Shown: positions 35,057-43,585, counted from the stretch's first letter. The stretch is 64,000 nt of DNA from an uncultured Eubacteriales bacterium (GCA_900543625.1 UQSF01000007.1:40909-104908), one strand, 5' to 3'. The notes: generated by a model from the sequence alone, not told the origin. A program made the numbers and translations.

Positions 35057-35130
35057 TGGCAGCGGAAGAAGGATTCGAACCCTCACAAACGGAGTCAGAG
35101 TCCGGTGTGCTACCATTACACAATTCCGCT
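35057..35130 (-). tRNA. tRNA-Gln(CUG)
   Basis: The 74-nt tRNA has acceptor AGCGGAA/TTCCGCT, discriminator G and encoded CCA. The anticodon loop CTCTGAC gives CTG, and the T-arm has GGTTCGAATCC. It is a substrate for the GlnRS encoded at 7.6 kb. Confidence 0.93.
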
Positions 35131-35143
35131 ACGAACAAATGAT

Positions 35144-35171
35144 ATTATACAGATATTTTCGGATTTGTCAA
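35144..35171 (-). promoter_or_regulatory. promoter of tRNA-Gln
   Basis: TTGACA, 16 bases, TATAAT on the minus strand. Confidence 0.8.
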
Positions 35172-35213
35172 CCCTATTGTCGCATATTTTTCATGGAAAG
35201 AAAAATCTTTGTT

Positions 35214-35245
35214 CGGGCTCTGCCTGCGCATGCAAGCAGAGCCCG
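35214..35245 (-). terminator. hairpin after the ferredoxin gene
   Basis: CGGGCTCTGC/GCAGAGCCCG with a 12-base loop. The T-run after it on the minus strand is poor (GAACAAAGATTTTTC). Confidence 0.55.
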
Positions 35246-35254
35246 AGCAGCGGG

Positions 35255-35965
35255 TCAGCAATCGAGAATCTTACCATCGACGGAGATCGTGACGACCTGC
35301 CACGGAAGGAATTTCCCGCTCGCGCGCAGCGCCTCCCGCGCCGCGTGCTCGAGTCCGCCGCAGCACGGCACCTCCATGCGCACGATGGTGACGCTCTGAA
35401 TGTCGTTGCCCCGGATGATCTCCGTGAGCTTGTCGGTGTAATCCACCGCGTCGAGCTTCGGGCAGCCGATGAGCGTGATCTTCCCTTTCATGAATTCACT
35501 GTGCATGTTCGCGTAGGCATACGCCGTGCAGTCGGCCGCAATGAGCAGCTTCGCGCCCTGAAAATACGGTGCGTTGACCGGCACGAGCTTGATCTGGCAC
35601 GGCCACTGGCCAAGCTGCGACGGCTGCGGCACGGCGGTCTGCGGCTGCGCGGCCTCCTCACGGCGGATGCTGCGCATCCGGCTGCCGGGACAGCCGCCGG
35701 TGTGCGCAGGTGCGCTCTGCGCCTGCTTTTTGCGCATATTCGCCTGCACGGCCGCAGCATCATAGGCAGCCGCCTCGCGCTCAACAAAGTGGATGGCGTC
35801 CATCGGGCAGGCCGGCAGGCAGTCGCCGAGGCCGTCGCAATAATCGTCACGCAGGAGCTTTGCCTTACCGTCTACAATGCCGATCGCCCCCTCGTGACAC
35901 GCTGCCGCGCACGCACCGCAGCCGTTGCACTTTTCTTCGTCAATGTGGATGATCTTACGGATCAT
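35255..35965 (-). CDS. 4Fe-4S dicluster protein with C-terminal redox/metal domain
   Basis: The 236-residue protein opens with a two-cluster ferredoxin domain: CNGCGACAAACHEG, with a His in the usual proline place, and CDGLGDCLPACP. A Gln/Pro-rich linker is followed by a C-terminal domain of about 110 residues. That domain has CTAYAYANMHSEFMKG and two further Cys groups, IGCPKLD and VPCCGGLEHAA. Such proteins occur in anaerobes next to Crp/Fnr regulators and hybrid-cluster proteins, and may sense or scavenge nitrosative stress. That role is inference. It is transcribed away from the Crp/Fnr gene. Confidence 0.78.
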   Translation of the reverse strand: MIRKIIHIDEEKCNGCGACAAACHEGAIGIVDGKAKLLRDDYCDGLGDCLPACPMDAIHFVEREAAAYDAAAVQANMRKKQAQSAPAHTGGCPGSRMRSIRREEAAQPQTAVPQPSQLGQWPCQIKLVPVNAPYFQGAKLLIAADCTAYAYANMHSEFMKGKITLIGCPKLDAVDYTDKLTEIIRGNDIQSVTIVRMEVPCCGGLEHAAREALRASGKFLPWQVVTISVDGKILDC

Positions 35966-36013
35966 AATATCCCTTCCCTTTCCAAAAATCGTCCGGGCCC
36001 CCGCCCGGCTGTC

Positions 36014-36071
36014 TTGACTTTCTGAGGATAAGATAGCATAATAAAAGCCACAATTCCGTTGTCAGAACAAC
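36014..36071 (+). promoter_or_regulatory. promoter and candidate operator of the Crp/Fnr gene
   Basis: TTGACT, 17 bases, CATAAT (36014-36042). A palindrome, GTTGT-CAGA-ACAAC (36058-36071), lies between the start site and the ribosome binding site and resembles a half-length Crp/Fnr site. It could mediate autoregulation or control of the divergent ferredoxin. Confidence 0.55.
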
Positions 36072-36087
36072 AAATGGAGCAAAAAAT

Positions 36088-36750
36088 ATGAACATTACCC
36101 TGACCAGTACGCGCCTGTTTCGCGGGATCGACACTGCGCAGCTGCAGCCGCTGCTGCAGTGCCTCGGCGCTGTGCGAAAGCGCTATGCGCGCGGCGAGAC
36201 CATTCTCGCTGCGGGTGCACCGACCGAGCAGCTCGGTATGGTGCTCTCCGGTATGGCCATGATCGGCCACGATGACATCTGGGGCAGTCACAGCCTGCTC
36301 GGTCACGTCACGCCCGGAGAGGTATTTGCCGAACCCTATGCCTGTATTCCGGGGGAACCGCTGCGTATCAGCGTGACAGCCGCCGAGGACACCGAGGTGC
36401 TGTTTCTGAACGTCGGCAAGGTGCTCACGACGTGTACGAACGCCTGCCCGTTTCACGCACTGCTCATTTCGAATCTGCTGGCTGTGTGCGCAGAGAAAAA
36501 CCTGCTGCTCTCGCAGCGCATCCTGCACACCGCGCCGAAGGGCATCCGGGCCCGGCTCCTGTCGTACTTTTCCGCGTGCGTGCAGCGCACCGGGCGATAC
36601 AGCTTTGACATCCCCTATAACCGGCAGCAGCTGGCTGACTATCTCAGCGTCGATCGCAGCGCCATGTGCAGTGAGCTGTCACGGATGCAGCGTGAGGGGC
36701 TGCTGAGCTATCACAAGAACCATTTTTCCGTGCACGAGGCACTGGAGTAA
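36088..36750 (+). CDS. Crp/Fnr family transcriptional regulator
   Basis: The 220-residue protein has an N-terminal cyclic-nucleotide-binding-like beta roll, a long dimerisation helix and a C-terminal winged helix. The recognition region is NRQQLADYLSVDRSAMCSEL. The effector pocket lacks the cAMP RxSxxA signature and the N-terminal cysteine cluster of Fnr, but Cys137 and Cys141 (TTCTNACPF) could hold a metal or react with NO. It is divergent from a dicluster ferredoxin, its likely target. Confidence 0.88.
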   Translation: MNITLTSTRLFRGIDTAQLQPLLQCLGAVRKRYARGETILAAGAPTEQLGMVLSGMAMIGHDDIWGSHSLLGHVTPGEVFAEPYACIPGEPLRISVTAAEDTEVLFLNVGKVLTTCTNACPFHALLISNLLAVCAEKNLLLSQRILHTAPKGIRARLLSYFSACVQRTGRYSFDIPYNRQQLADYLSVDRSAMCSELSRMQREGLLSYHKNHFSVHEALE

Positions 36751-36772
36751 ATCGACGAAAGGCGGACACGAC

Positions 36773-37432
36773 ATGACGAGAGAAGAATACGCGAAGCGGA
36801 TGAAAAAGCACCCCGACTGGGCGCCCGGCTGGGACGCCATCGACGCGGCCTTTGCAAAGCTCTACCCAGAAGCAGAGCCGGTGCGTTTCGAGAGCGAGCT
36901 GCACGACCGTGCGGCACTCGGCGGCGAGGAATATCTCGACGGCTTTGCCGTCTGCGACACGGGCAAGGGCTATCAGCACATCGTCACCTACGGCTTAAGC
37001 GAGCTGTACCCGAGCATGGCGGCCTTTGGATCGGAATACAGCAAATGGGGCTATGAGCTCACGCTCAAGGTGCGCGAGAGCTATGCCGAGACCGGCACAT
37101 GGGCGCTCGACCTGCTGGCGCAGCTGGCGCGCTACACGTTCCAGACCGGCAACTATTTCGAGCCGGGTGCATACATCCCCGGCGACGGCGGCTCCCTGCA
37201 TCCGGAGCTGAACTCGGCCATCACAGCGCTGGCCATCGTCAGCGACACGACCGCCGCACCGATCGAGACCGTGCACGGCAGGGTCGCGTTTTTGCAGCTG
37301 GTCGGTCTCACGCAACCGGAGCTGGACGCGGTCGCGCGCGACCCGGACGCACTCACGGGCATTCTGGAGCGGATGCGCGCAGACAATCCGGAGCTGGTGC
37401 TCGATATGCGCAGAACAAGGTCTTACATATAA
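36773..37432 (+). CDS. suppressor of fused (SUFU) domain protein
   Basis: The 219-residue protein matches the bacterial SUFU-domain family, with PGWDAIDAAFAKLYPEAEP at residues 18-36, the strand GFAVCDTGKGYQHIVTYGLSEL region and PGAYIPGDGG further on. In bacteria this domain is found in stand-alone proteins of unknown function and in predicted immunity proteins of polymorphic toxins. No toxin gene is adjacent. It follows the Crp/Fnr gene by 22 bases and probably shares its transcript, though no functional link is evident. Confidence 0.85.
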   Translation: MTREEYAKRMKKHPDWAPGWDAIDAAFAKLYPEAEPVRFESELHDRAALGGEEYLDGFAVCDTGKGYQHIVTYGLSELYPSMAAFGSEYSKWGYELTLKVRESYAETGTWALDLLAQLARYTFQTGNYFEPGAYIPGDGGSLHPELNSAITALAIVSDTTAAPIETVHGRVAFLQLVGLTQPELDAVARDPDALTGILERMRADNPELVLDMRRTRSYI

Positions 37433-37447
37433 ACTGCTGCCATATGC

Positions 37448-37485
37448 AAACCGCCGCACCGTGGCGTCACGGTGCGGCGGTTTTG
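37448..37485. terminator. bidirectional terminator
   Basis: AAACCGCCGCACCGT/ACGGTGCGGCGGTTTT lies between two convergent genes. Confidence 0.88.
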
Positions 37486-37508
37486 ATTTGTGCAAAAACG
37501 CGGCTGCC

Positions 37509-38705
37509 TTACTTTGCGAGCAGCTCCTCGCAGGCCTCACCGAGCAGACGGATGCCTTTTTCGATCACCTCGTCACTGCTGTTGGAGTAGTTGATGCGGA
37601 AGGTGCTGACGTTGCGCGCCTTCTCATAAAACGGGTCGCCCGGGCAGATGGCCACGCCCTTCGTGAGCGCGACGCGGTAGAGGTCGACCGCAGACATGCC
37701 GTTCGGGAGCTTCGCCCAGAGGAACATGCCGCCCTCGGTCGGCGTGAACTCCACGCCCTCCGGAAGGTACTTGCGCATGCAGTCCATCATCAGCTCCGCC
37801 TTGTGCTTGTAGAGCACCTTCGTCTTTTCGATGTGCGCGTCGATGTCGTTGTCCGCAAGATACTGCGCGAGCACGAGCTGCGAAAAGATGTTCGTGTGCA
37901 GGTCGGCGGTCGCCTTGTAGCTCAGGAGCTTCTCACGCAGCTCCTTGTTGCGCACGCACACCCAGCCGATGCGCATACCGGGCGCGACGATTTTGGAAAA
38001 CGTGCCGAGCATGCAGCACTGCTCCCCCAGCTCCTTGCCGAAGCTGTCAGTCGCGGTGCCGGAAAAACGCAGCTCACGGTACGGGTTATCCTCGAGCACG
38101 ACAATGTCCGTGCCGCGGAAGATCTCCACGACCCGGTCGTGTACCTGCTGGCTGTAGCTCAGGCCGGTGGGGTTCTGGAAATTCGGAATGACGTAGGCAA
38201 ACTTCACGTCCGGGTTCGCCGCAACAGCCGCCGCGAGCGCATCGCAGTCGATGCCGTCGGGGTTGATGGTGACCGGCAGGATCTCGGGGTCAAAGAAGTG
38301 GAACGACTGCAGTGCGACCAGATAGGTCGGGTCCTCGACAATCACCTTGTCGCCGGGGTCGAGCATGCACGCGCCCATCATCGTCAGCACCTGCTGCGAG
38401 CCGTTGGTGATGATGATATCGTCGGCCTGCACGCCGAAAACGCCCATCGTCTCATAGCGCTTGGCGATCCACTCGCGCAGCGGCTGATAGCCCTGCGTGC
38501 CGCTGTACTGCAGCGCCATGACGCCGTTATGCTCGAGCACCTTGTGTGCCGCCTTGTCCATCTCCTCGACCGGGAAGGAGACCGGGTTCGGAAGTCCGCC
38601 CGCGAAAGAAATCAGCTCAGGAGAGGCCGCTGCCGCAAGAATGCTTGCCGTAAATTCGCCCTGAAAATCGGGACGCAGGATTTTGTTGGAAAGTCTGGGA
38701 TGCAT
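37509..38705 (-). CDS. PLP-dependent aminotransferase (2-aminoadipate/aromatic type)
   Basis: The 398-residue fold-type I enzyme is of the ARO8/LysN (MocR-core) branch. It begins ISFAGGLPNPVSFPVEEM, contains YSGTQGYQPLREW and PNFQNPTGLSYS, and has the Schiff-base lysine in GTFSKIVAPGMRIGW near residue 232. These enzymes transaminate 2-aminoadipate, branched-chain or aromatic amino acids, and the sequence does not decide which. The ATG at 38705 has AGGAG 5 bases upstream. It is monocistronic. Confidence 0.88.
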   Translation of the reverse strand: MHPRLSNKILRPDFQGEFTASILAAAASPELISFAGGLPNPVSFPVEEMDKAAHKVLEHNGVMALQYSGTQGYQPLREWIAKRYETMGVFGVQADDIIITNGSQQVLTMMGACMLDPGDKVIVEDPTYLVALQSFHFFDPEILPVTINPDGIDCDALAAAVAANPDVKFAYVIPNFQNPTGLSYSQQVHDRVVEIFRGTDIVVLEDNPYRELRFSGTATDSFGKELGEQCCMLGTFSKIVAPGMRIGWVCVRNKELREKLLSYKATADLHTNIFSQLVLAQYLADNDIDAHIEKTKVLYKHKAELMMDCMRKYLPEGVEFTPTEGGMFLWAKLPNGMSAVDLYRVALTKGVAICPGDPFYEKARNVSTFRINYSNSSDEVIEKGIRLLGEACEELLAK

Positions 38706-38772
38706 AATTTCTCCTTTCATGGGCGCTTGTGGTATTCTGTATCGTCGACAGGCAAGCCCTCATAGTGTGTCG

Positions 38773-38800
38773 ATTATAGCACGCTGAGATCGTCTGACAA
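38773..38800 (-). promoter_or_regulatory. promoter of the aminotransferase
   Basis: TTGTCA, 16 bases, TATAAT on the minus strand. Confidence 0.72.
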
Positions 38801-38883
38801 GGGAATTTTTTGATGAGGCGCAAAATATGTAGACTTTCACAGAAAGACGCGCACAGATGAAATCTTCTGATAGGTAAAACGCA

Positions 38884-38913
38884 CATCCGCACCGTATTCG
38901 CACGGTGCGGATG
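38884..38913 (-). terminator. terminator of the lar operon
   Basis: CATCCGCACCGT/ACGGTGCGGATG. GTGCGTTTTACC follows on the minus strand. Confidence 0.7.
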
Positions 38914-38922
38914 CAAGACGTT

Positions 38923-40125
38923 TCATTCGGTTTCGTTCCGGTCTCGCAGCGCCTGCGTTACGGCGGCGCGGATCTCGTCAAGCGGCTGCCCGCTCTCGCG
39001 CGCAAGCCGCGCCAGATCGTCGTATTCCGCCTTCTCGCGCGTGACGCCGTAGCCCTGCGCCGTTTTGACACGCACCGCGCCATAGCGCGTCTGCACGGTC
39101 TGCGTGCGTCTGGCAAGGCTGTAACGGGCGCAGGTGCGCTCGCGCACACCGAGCGTTGTCGTATTGCGAAAGATGCAGCGCAGCATGGCATCCCGCTGCT
39201 CCGGGCGGCAGAGGCAGGTGAGCACGATACCCGGACGGCTCTTTTTCATGCCGACGGCAGTGAAATACACATCCAGCGCGCCGAGCGCGAGCAGCTCATC
39301 CATGGCGAAGGCAAGCAACTCCGCAGGCTGATCGTCGATGTTGCAGCACAGCTCCACGACCTGCTCATCGCCGTTCCCGCTCTCACCCAGGAGCACACGC
39401 ACGACGTTGGCCGCCGCAAAATCCTTCTTGCCCGTGCCGTAACCGGCGGCGGAGACGCACATCTGCGGCATCGCGCCGTAGTCAGACACGAACTGCCGCA
39501 GCAGCGCCGCACCTGTGGGGGTGCACAGCTCACCGGTCACGCTGCCGGCATAGACCGGCACGCCGCGCAGCAGCCGCTCCGTCGCCGGGGCGGGCACAGG
39601 CAGCACGCCGTGCGCGCACCGAACCTGACCGCTGCCGACATTTATGGGGGAACAGAGCACGCGCTGCGGCTGCAGCGCATCCATGAGCGAACACACGCAC
39701 AGCACATCCGCCAGCGCGTCGAGCGCGCCGACCTCGTGAAAATGCACCTGCTCGACCGCGCAGCCGTGCACCGCGCTCTCAGCGTCCAGAAGGCGCGCAT
39801 ACACCGCCTTGGCATTTTCCCGGATCGACCGCGAAAGCGGCACGGCGTCCAGAAAGGCCATGATCTCGGCCGAGCTTGCGCCGCCGTGCGCACACTCTGT
39901 GTGCAGCGGGTGCGCCCCCTCCTGCTGCCCGTGGATGCGCACGGTGACGTGCGTACCGCGGATGCCGCACTTGGCATCCGGCGCGGCGGACACCACTGCC
40001 CTGCCGCCGAGCGCCGCGTTCATATCGGCGAGAAACGCCGCCGGATCGGGATGCAGCTCCAGCAGCGCCGCCGTCAGCATATCACCGGCACAGCCCATGG
40101 AGCAGTCAATATACAAAGTTTTCAT
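38923..40125 (-). CDS. larC: nickel insertion protein LarC
   Basis: The 400-residue protein is a CTP-dependent cyclometallase that inserts nickel into the pincer cofactor of lactate racemase-type enzymes. It begins with the family start LYIDCSMGCAGDM. The VHFHEVGALDALADV block has metal-binding His residues, and TPTGAALLRQFV and CNIDDQPAE follow. The protein is continuous, unlike the larC1/larC2 frameshift form of Lactobacillus. The ATG at 40125 overlaps the larE stop as ATGA. Confidence 0.95.
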   Translation of the reverse strand: MKTLYIDCSMGCAGDMLTAALLELHPDPAAFLADMNAALGGRAVVSAAPDAKCGIRGTHVTVRIHGQQEGAHPLHTECAHGGASSAEIMAFLDAVPLSRSIRENAKAVYARLLDAESAVHGCAVEQVHFHEVGALDALADVLCVCSLMDALQPQRVLCSPINVGSGQVRCAHGVLPVPAPATERLLRGVPVYAGSVTGELCTPTGAALLRQFVSDYGAMPQMCVSAAGYGTGKKDFAAANVVRVLLGESGNGDEQVVELCCNIDDQPAELLAFAMDELLALGALDVYFTAVGMKKSRPGIVLTCLCRPEQRDAMLRCIFRNTTTLGVRERTCARYSLARRTQTVQTRYGAVRVKTAQGYGVTREKAEYDDLARLARESGQPLDEIRAAVTQALRDRNETE

Positions 40126-40877
40126 TCGCTCTCCGCCCTCGCTTTCGGGTCCAGTCGGATGGTGGAAAAGTATTCGGACAGCCCTGCAGTGATCTCCGGC
40201 CACCGCGCCCGTGCCGCCGCGTGCTGCGCCGCCGGAAGCTGCAGCAGCGCGCTCCCGTCGCGTAGGCGCACACGCAGATCCGTGAAGCCGAGCGCGAACA
40301 AGAATGACTCGCTCTGCTCCACCGCACAAAGCTTTTCAGCCGTGATCGGCTCGCCTGTCGGAACGCGCGTGGCAAGGCAGGCATAGGCGGGCTTATCCCA
40401 CGTGAAGAGCCCGGCCGCCTTGGAGCGGCGGCGCACCTCCGCTTTGGTCAGACCGCAGAGCCGGAGCGGCGAGAGGACATGCGCCTGCTCGAGCGCGCGC
40501 ATACCCGGCCGGTCGCCGCGGTCATCGCTGGCGTTCGTGCCGTCGAGCACGACGGGATACCCATCCGCAGCGGCGGCCGTGCAGATCGCGCCGAAGATGC
40601 GGCGCTTGCAGAAATAGCAGCGATCTGCCGGATTCGCGGCAATGGCATCCTCGCACAAAACGTCCAGCTCCAGCTCGCGCAGCGGCACACCGAGCGCCGC
40701 CGCCATCCGCCGGGCATCCGCACGCTCAAACGCCGGCTGAAACTGCGAGCGGACAAAATACGGCATGATATCCGCGCCGCACGCAGCGGCGCTGTAGAGT
40801 ACAAACGCAGAATCCGCCCCGCCCGAGAACGCGAGCGCGGCCTTCGGATGCTGCGCAAAAAAATCAGAGAGTTCCAT
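40122..40877 (-). CDS. larE: ATP-dependent sulfur transferase LarE
   Basis: The 251-residue PP-loop protein has the motif AFSGGADSAFV at residues 15-25. It adenylates and thiolates the nicotinate-derived precursor. The blocks CYFCKRRIF and PAYACLATRVP carry conserved cysteines. The second includes the residue that donates sulfur in the Lactobacillus enzyme. Other family members use a [4Fe-4S] cluster, and the extra CxxC hints at that type, though this is inference. The start at 40877 has GGAGG upstream. Confidence 0.94.
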   Translation of the reverse strand: MELSDFFAQHPKAALAFSGGADSAFVLYSAAACGADIMPYFVRSQFQPAFERADARRMAAALGVPLRELELDVLCEDAIAANPADRCYFCKRRIFGAICTAAAADGYPVVLDGTNASDDRGDRPGMRALEQAHVLSPLRLCGLTKAEVRRRSKAAGLFTWDKPAYACLATRVPTGEPITAEKLCAVEQSESFLFALGFTDLRVRLRDGSALLQLPAAQHAAARARWPEITAGLSEYFSTIRLDPKARAESE

Positions 40878-40887
40878 GGCGCCTCCG

Positions 40888-41640
40888 TCAGTCGAGATGA
40901 TTGATCATGCTGGCGAGATAGCCCGCGCCGAAGCCGTTGTCGATGTTCACGACGGACATACCGCTTGCGCAGGAATTGAGCATGCTCAGCAGCGCCGCGA
41001 TCCCGCCGAGCGACGCGCCGTAGCCGACGCTCGTGGGCACGGCGATCACCGGACAGTCGGCCAGGCCGCCGATGACGGACGGCAGCGCGCCCTCCATGCC
41101 TGCGACCGCGACGATGACACGCGCAGACATGATCGTGTCCAGATTGGCGAGCAGACGGTGAAGACCCGACACGCCGACATCATACAGGCGTGTGACCGCG
41201 TTTCCGAGCGCCTCGGCCGTCAGCGCTGCCTCCTCTGCGACGGGAATATCACTTGTGCCGCCGGTCGCGACGACGATGCGCCCCTTGCCGCCGGGCGGTG
41301 GGAGCTCGCCGATGATGCCGACTCTGGCGGCACTGTCATAGTGCAGCGGAAGGTCCGTCTCCAGGTAGGCCGCCGCCTCCGCCGCCAGGCGCGTGATGAG
41401 GATCGTCCGCTGGCCGCTGCGCAGCATCTCCCGGGCAATGCCGAGGATGTGTTCCTTTGCCTTGCCCTCGCCGAAGATGACCTCCGGCACCCCCTGACGG
41501 ATGCCGCGGTGGAAATCGACCTTTGCGTACGCGCCGATCTCCTGAAAGGGCTGCATCTTCAGCCGGAGCGCCGCGTCATCCGGGGTCACGTCGCCGTCGG
41601 CGACCTGCTGCAGCAGCTGTGTCAATTCCTGCTTATCCAT
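40888..41640 (-). CDS. larB: nickel pincer cofactor biosynthesis protein LarB
   Basis: The 250-residue protein has a C-terminal PurE-like domain with ATGGTSDIPVAEEA, VAGMEGALPSVIGG and PTSVGYGASLGG. It carboxylates and hydrolyses nicotinic acid adenine dinucleotide, the first step to the pincer cofactor. It is the first gene of larB-larE-larC. LarA itself is not in the window, so the cofactor must serve an enzyme encoded elsewhere. Confidence 0.94.
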   Translation of the reverse strand: MDKQELTQLLQQVADGDVTPDDAALRLKMQPFQEIGAYAKVDFHRGIRQGVPEVIFGEGKAKEHILGIAREMLRSGQRTILITRLAAEAAAYLETDLPLHYDSAARVGIIGELPPPGGKGRIVVATGGTSDIPVAEEAALTAEALGNAVTRLYDVGVSGLHRLLANLDTIMSARVIVAVAGMEGALPSVIGGLADCPVIAVPTSVGYGASLGGIAALLSMLNSCASGMSVVNIDNGFGAGYLASMINHLD

Positions 41641-41771
41641 TGCGTCTGTTCTCCTTATCGCGCGTGGTTTTCCGTCAGCGGCAAAATGCTGTCTGACAAA
41701 TTACAATATACCGCACAGGCCGCGCATCTGCAAGGGGAAAAATCGCACTGCGGGCGCATCCGGGCAAAGCG

Positions 41772-41799
41772 AAAACCGGAGCGTTTCCACTCCGGTTTT
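41772..41799. terminator. terminator of the DUF134-NifX gene
   Basis: AAAACCGGAG/CTCCGGTTTT with an 8-base loop. Confidence 0.82.
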
Positions 41800-41830
41800 C
41801 AAAAACGATGGTATAAAGCTTTCGCGTGCC

Positions 41831-42610
41831 TCAGTGGCAGCCGTGATGACCGCAGCCATGGTCGCCGCAGGTGTGGCCGCCCTCACCGTGCTCGTGGTCG
41901 TGGTGATCGCAGCGGACATTCGGATTGTAGCCGAGATTTCCGGCCAGCAGCGCATGGACAGCCGCATCGGCATCACCGCTGACGCCGCCGAAGAGCCGGA
42001 TGCCCGCCTGCGCCAGCGCCTGCTGCGCACCGCCGCCGATGCCGCCGCAGATGAGCGTGTTCACGCCGTGCTGCATCAGGAAGCCCGCCAGCGCGCCGTG
42101 GCCGCTGCCGTTGGTATCGACCACTTCGGAGGCAACGATCCTGTCGCCGTCGATCTCATAGATCTTGAACTGCTCGGTGTGGCCAAAGTGCTGGAAGATC
42201 TGGCCGTTTGCGTAGGTAACTGCAATTTTCATGTTTGCTTCTCCTTTGTGTTGTTGCATATTCGAATGGGTATCTTCTGATTTTGTCCGGCAGCACTGTG
42301 TGCAGCGCGCCTGCTCCTGCCCGCCGCAGATGCGGTAGCTGCCGCCGGTGATGACGAGCTTTCTGCCATATACAAGGCACGCGGCGATCTTGCGCCGGGC
42401 GCTCTCATAGATCTCCTGCACGGTGGAGCGGGAAATGTCCATCTGCGCGGCGCACTGCTGGTGCGTGCGCTGCTCGAGATCGACGAGCCGGATGACCTCA
42501 TACTCATCCAGCGTCAGCAGAATGGGAGCCGCCTCCTCATGTCCCTGCGGGCAAAAGGTGTCGACCTGCGGCGCATCGCAGATCCGCCGGCATCGCGGTG
42601 GTCTCGGCAT
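41831..42610 (-). CDS. DUF134 - NifX/NifB-domain fusion with His-rich tail
   Basis: The 259-residue protein joins two families. Residues 1-98 are DUF134 (PRPPRCRRI, LTLDEYEVIRLVDLE and the helix-turn-helix AAQMDISRSTVQEIYE). Residues 127-235 are a dinitrogenase iron-molybdenum cofactor fold (MKIAVTYANGQIFQHFGHT). A metal-binding tail, DHHDHEHGEGGHTCGDHG, follows. In most Clostridia these are two separate genes. A strong internal AAGGAG lies 8 bases before Met127 (42232), so the NifX part may also be made alone. The start at 42610 has GGAGG. The gene probably acts in iron-sulfur or metal handling rather than nitrogen fixation, since no nif genes are near. Confidence 0.85.
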   Translation of the reverse strand: MPRPPRCRRICDAPQVDTFCPQGHEEAAPILLTLDEYEVIRLVDLEQRTHQQCAAQMDISRSTVQEIYESARRKIAACLVYGRKLVITGGSYRICGGQEQARCTQCCRTKSEDTHSNMQQHKGEANMKIAVTYANGQIFQHFGHTEQFKIYEIDGDRIVASEVVDTNGSGHGALAGFLMQHGVNTLICGGIGGGAQQALAQAGIRLFGGVSGDADAAVHALLAGNLGYNPNVRCDHHDHEHGEGGHTCGDHGCGHHGCH

Positions 42611-42648
42611 AGCGTCACCTCCAAGGCTTTTATTTTCGGTATATGCCG

Positions 42649-42677
42649 ATTATAATGCCGCTGCGCGCGTTTGTCAA
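42649..42677 (-). promoter_or_regulatory. SigA promoter of the DUF134-NifX gene
   Basis: TTGACA, 17 bases, TATAAT, a perfect consensus. CGGCAT repeats flank the -10 (CGGCATTATAAT and CGGCATATAC) and may be an operator. Confidence 0.82.
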
Positions 42678-42703
42678 CACCTTTGTGCGCACCACCGGGC
42701 AAC

Positions 42704-42737
42704 AAAAAAAGAAAGGGCGCTCGCCCTTTCTTTTTTC
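42704..42737. terminator. bidirectional terminator of the SGNH gene
   Basis: AAAAAAGAAAGGGCG/CGCCCTTTCTTTTTT with almost no loop. Confidence 0.85.
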
Positions 42738-42747
42738 TGTGTTTGAC

Positions 42748-43548
42748 TCAATGCCGGTCGGCCACGAGGCGCTTGGCCACGTCGGTCAGCATGGAATAAT
42801 AGCCGAGCTTGTTGACGTGGATGCCGTCACCGCCGCCGCAATCCGGGTTGAGGCCGCCCGTGTCATTGCGCAGGTGCGTCGTGACGTCGATAAACCCGTA
42901 GCCTGCCTGCTCAACAGCCGCCTTGGCCGCAGCGTTGTAGCGGTCGATCTTATCATTCGAGGCAAAGTTCGACCCGGCATCGATCGGCGTGATCGATGCG
43001 ACATAGAGCTTTGCCGACGGCAGCTCCGCCTGCGTATCGGCAAGGAAGCTGAGATAGTTCTGGCAGTACGTCTCCTCGCTGGTCATGTTGATGTCGTTCA
43101 TGCCCATGGAGAAGATGACATACTTCGGGTCGATGACCTTCAGCGCCTCAAGCGCGGTATACGTACCGCCGTTGATATCAAATGTATATTCCCGCAGGCT
43201 GCGGATGCCGACATTTCCGGTCGCAACGACCATGTCCTTCGGCAGCACATCGTAGACGAACAGACCGCTGCAGATGCTGTCGCCGACAAACGCGCAGTCG
43301 GACAGCTGCACCAGCTCGTCGTTGTCAAACGAATAGCCGCCATACGGCGGGAGTTCGATCGACGGCGTCGCGCTGACGGTCTCCTCTGCCGGCGGCGCGG
43401 TCGGCGTGGGCGTAGTCTCCGCCGGCGTGGGCTGGCTGTGCGATTTTCTGAGCGCCATAATTACCGGGATCGACACCGCCACAAGGACCACACACAGGAT
43501 GATGATAACATTGCGCGCCGTCTTTTTCTGTTTGCCTTTGCGTTCCAC
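42748..43548 (-). CDS. membrane-anchored SGNH/GDSL hydrolase
   Basis: The protein of about 266 residues has a basic N-terminus (ERKGKQKKTAR) and one membrane helix. A Thr/Pro linker (TPAETTPTPTAPP) leads into an extracellular SGNH domain. All catalytic blocks are visible: FVGDSICSG (Ser), GNVGIRSL (Gly), FSMGMNDIN (Asn) and GGGDGIHVNKLGY (Asp and His). It should deacylate a cell-surface substrate such as an acetylated polysaccharide or peptidoglycan. I placed the start at GTG 43548. An in-frame TTG 51 bases upstream is also possible. Confidence 0.82.
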   Translation of the reverse strand: MERKGKQKKTARNVIIILCVVLVAVSIPVIMALRKSHSQPTPAETTPTPTAPPAEETVSATPSIELPPYGGYSFDNDELVQLSDCAFVGDSICSGLFVYDVLPKDMVVATGNVGIRSLREYTFDINGGTYTALEALKVIDPKYVIFSMGMNDINMTSEETYCQNYLSFLADTQAELPSAKLYVASITPIDAGSNFASNDKIDRYNAAAKAAVEQAGYGFIDVTTHLRNDTGGLNPDCGGGDGIHVNKLGYYSMLTDVAKRLVADRH

Positions 43549-43585
43549 TTGCTGAAAACATCCCTTCCAAACAAACTGTTCTCTT

